From positions 1-42,055 of the forward strand of contig JACKBT010000040.1 in NCBI GenBank assembly GCA_020634415.1: a stretch of 42,055 bases of DNA, in the 5' to 3' direction. Below, in pieces: positions 40,816 through 42,055 of this stretch (within the stretch, counting starts at the first letter, position 1; the number at the start of each line of letters is the position of its first letter). Both the position numbers and the translations under genes were made by a program. Under the pieces are notes generated by a model. That model did not search any database, was not told where the DNA came from, and saw only the letters and a list, made by a program, of their open reading frames with translations. Origin of the DNA: Ardenticatenaceae bacterium (GTDB taxonomy: Bacteria; Chloroflexota; Anaerolineae; Promineifilales; Promineifilaceae).

Positions 40816-42055
40816 ATGGTGGCAATGACCACACCTCACACCATCATCATCGGCGCAGGCGTGGGCGGCCTAACGGCCGCTTGCCTTCTGCGCCACGCCG
40901 GACACCAGGTCACAGTTCTCGAAGCCCACGTTTACCCTGGTGGTTGTGCCGGAACCTTCTACCACAAGGGCTATCGCTTTGATGCCGGCGCAACCCTGGC
41001 CGGTGGCTTTTCACCAGGTGGGCCACATGCCCGATTAGGCGAGATTTTAGGTTTAGATTGGCCCATCACCCCCGCCGACCCCGCCTGGGCGGTGCATTTG
41101 CCTGACGGCCGTTCCATCACCCAATACGCCGACCCTGACCAATGGCAGCAGGAGTGGCAAACCCACTTCCCCCACACCGCCTCCTTCTGGCGCACCCAAG
41201 AACTGCTCGCTGATCTGTCGTGGGATGTCTCCAGTCGGCCATTTCCCTGGCCGCCCCAATCCTGGGCAGATTGGCTCACCCTGGCCAAGTCACTTCGCCC
41301 TCACACCCTTCGTTCATTGCCCTACCTCACCCGCACCATCGGCGACATCGCACCCAAAGATGACCCCATGTTCACCGCCTTTTTGGATGGGCAGTTGCTC
41401 ATCGCCGCCCAGGCCACCGCCGAGCATACCAACGCCCTGTACGGCAGTGCCGCCCTCGACCTGCCGCGCCGAGGCGTGAACCATGTTCATGGTGGTATCG
41501 GTTCGCTGGCGCAAACTCTGGTGCAGTGGCTGCGCGACAATGGCGGGCAGGTGCTGTTCCGGCAAAAAGTAGAGCGGATTGAGGTGGCAAACGGCCGTTC
41601 CCCCTTCACCCTCCACACCAACAAAAACCGCACCTTCACCGCCCACAACATCCTCGCCAACCTCACCCCCTGGGCCTTGTCCGATCTACTCGGCGGTGCT
41701 GCGCCGCGCCGTCTAAAGCGGGAAGTGCGGCAGCGCAAGGCCACTTGGGGCGCATTCACCCTCTACCTGGGGCTGGAATCGGCCCAACTGCCGCCCCTCA
41801 ACGCCAGCCATCACCAGGTCATCGTAGACCACACCCGGCCTTTGGGCGAAGGCAACTCGGTCTTCATCTCCCTGTCCGATCCCGGCGATCCTGAACGTGC
41901 GCCAGCAGGAATGCGGACGGCGACGCTTTCTACGCACACGGCCGTTTCCCCCTGGTGGCAGTTGCGCTACAGCGACAAAGCCGCCTACGAAGCCCGCCGC
42001 GCTGCCTACGCCGAACGGCTGCTCAATGCCGCCGCACGCGCCATCCCCGGCATCC
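40816..42055 (+). CDS. phytoene desaturase/CrtISO-like FAD oxidoreductase (3' end beyond window)
   Basis: Partial gene, 413 codons visible and open to the window edge. The FAD-binding motif is IIIGAGVGGLTAACLLRHAG near the start, then LEAHVYPGGCAGTF and GYRFDAGATLAGG, the N-terminal pattern of the CrtI/CrtISO/RetSat group. VNHVHGGIGSLAQTLVQWLRDNGGQVLF in the middle is the region where CrtI-type enzymes have GG(M/I)xxLxxxL. The start could be ATG 40816 or 40825. The likely role is desaturation or isomerisation of a carotenoid or another polyene/retinol-like lipid. No other carotenoid gene is in the window. Confidence 0.9.
   Translation, partial: MVAMTTPHTIIIGAGVGGLTAACLLRHAGHQVTVLEAHVYPGGCAGTFYHKGYRFDAGATLAGGFSPGGPHARLGEILGLDWPITPADPAWAVHLPDGRSITQYADPDQWQQEWQTHFPHTASFWRTQELLADLSWDVSSRPFPWPPQSWADWLTLAKSLRPHTLRSLPYLTRTIGDIAPKDDPMFTAFLDGQLLIAAQATAEHTNALYGSAALDLPRRGVNHVHGGIGSLAQTLVQWLRDNGGQVLFRQKVERIEVANGRSPFTLHTNKNRTFTAHNILANLTPWALSDLLGGAAPRRLKREVRQRKATWGAFTLYLGLESAQLPPLNASHHQVIVDHTRPLGEGNSVFISLSDPGDPERAPAGMRTATLSTHTAVSPWWQLRYSDKAAYEARRAAYAERLLNAAARAIPGI

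Larger units (their letters stand above)
1021..41599. repeat. highly iterated palindrome AACGGCCGTT, dispersed
   Basis: The span marks the first and last copy, not one element. By eye I count 46 exact copies, starting for example at 1021, 1492, 4005, 4217, 4409, 5693, 7212, 7801, 8077, 8278, 10806, 11748, 13964, 14489, 15396, 17523, 17644, 17928, 18009, 18725, 18761, 19169, 20586, 22962, 23616, 25587, 27927, 29312, 30863, 31600, 31969, 32395, 33014, 33812, 33875, 34299, 34334, 34511, 34888, 34993, 35535, 35742, 36781, 39936, 40158 and 41590. Another 25 or so sites keep the inner ACGGCCGT. Copies lie in genes of both strands, reading TAV, NGR or RP by frame, and in gaps. Confidence 0.93.

Noticed and set aside
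1..42055. tRNA, rRNA or known riboswitch
   Set aside because: I scanned the gaps for T-arm (GGTTCGAATCC-like) and conserved rRNA strings and found none; covariance searches were not possible.

Overview
The window is about 42 kb of moderately GC-rich chromosomal bacterial DNA, with about 40 protein genes on both strands and short gaps. I see no rRNA, tRNA, CRISPR array, prophage or transposase gene. The gene style suggests a Chloroflexota bacterium of the Anaerolineae/Ardenticatenia kind: proteins with Pro/Thr-rich linkers, DUF4388, an ABC ATPase fused to a cyclic-nucleotide domain, paired HlyD adaptors, a DDN-like (F420-type) reductase, and several promoters with almost no leader. This placement is inference; no marker gene proves it.

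Layout. 203-5051: a MacAB-type export set (HlyD adaptor, ATPase, permease) plus a Gly-rich lipoprotein. 5277-6095: a DUF4388 protein. 6271-11317 (minus): a secreted zinc-metalloprotease lipoprotein, a large M23/SH3/glycosidase-like fusion and a universal stress protein. 11512-16080: a zinc-ribbon/LysM membrane protein, glucose-6-phosphate isomerase and an MFS exporter. 16081-16770: a gene-free patch of structured repeats. 16770-19639: a pentapeptide-repeat protein, a 70-residue membrane protein, an aldo/keto reductase and a TetR regulator. 19810-24611: a seven-gene run resembling quinone/electrophile detoxification, divergent from tetR and carrying two matching palindromic operators. 24679-26967: a PIG-L deacetylase, TrhO and a YqeY-like protein. 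27048-30117: a PgpH-like HD phosphodiesterase, YbeY and DgkA. 30267-34286: an ABC ATPase-cNMP fusion with two tandem HlyD paralogues but no permease. 34484-42055: a TIM-barrel isomerase, two MFS transporters, an ankyrin protein, a lone response regulator, a membrane protein, a GNAT acetyltransferase and the start of a phytoene-desaturase-like oxidoreductase cut by the window edge.

The strongest unexplained signal is a highly iterated 10-bp palindrome, AACGGCCGTT. I counted at least 46 copies by eye, where chance predicts far fewer than one. It lies in genes in all three reading frames and in gaps, and recalls the HIP1 palindrome of cyanobacteria. Several families of small hairpin repeats and MITE-like palindromic elements fill the intergenic gaps.
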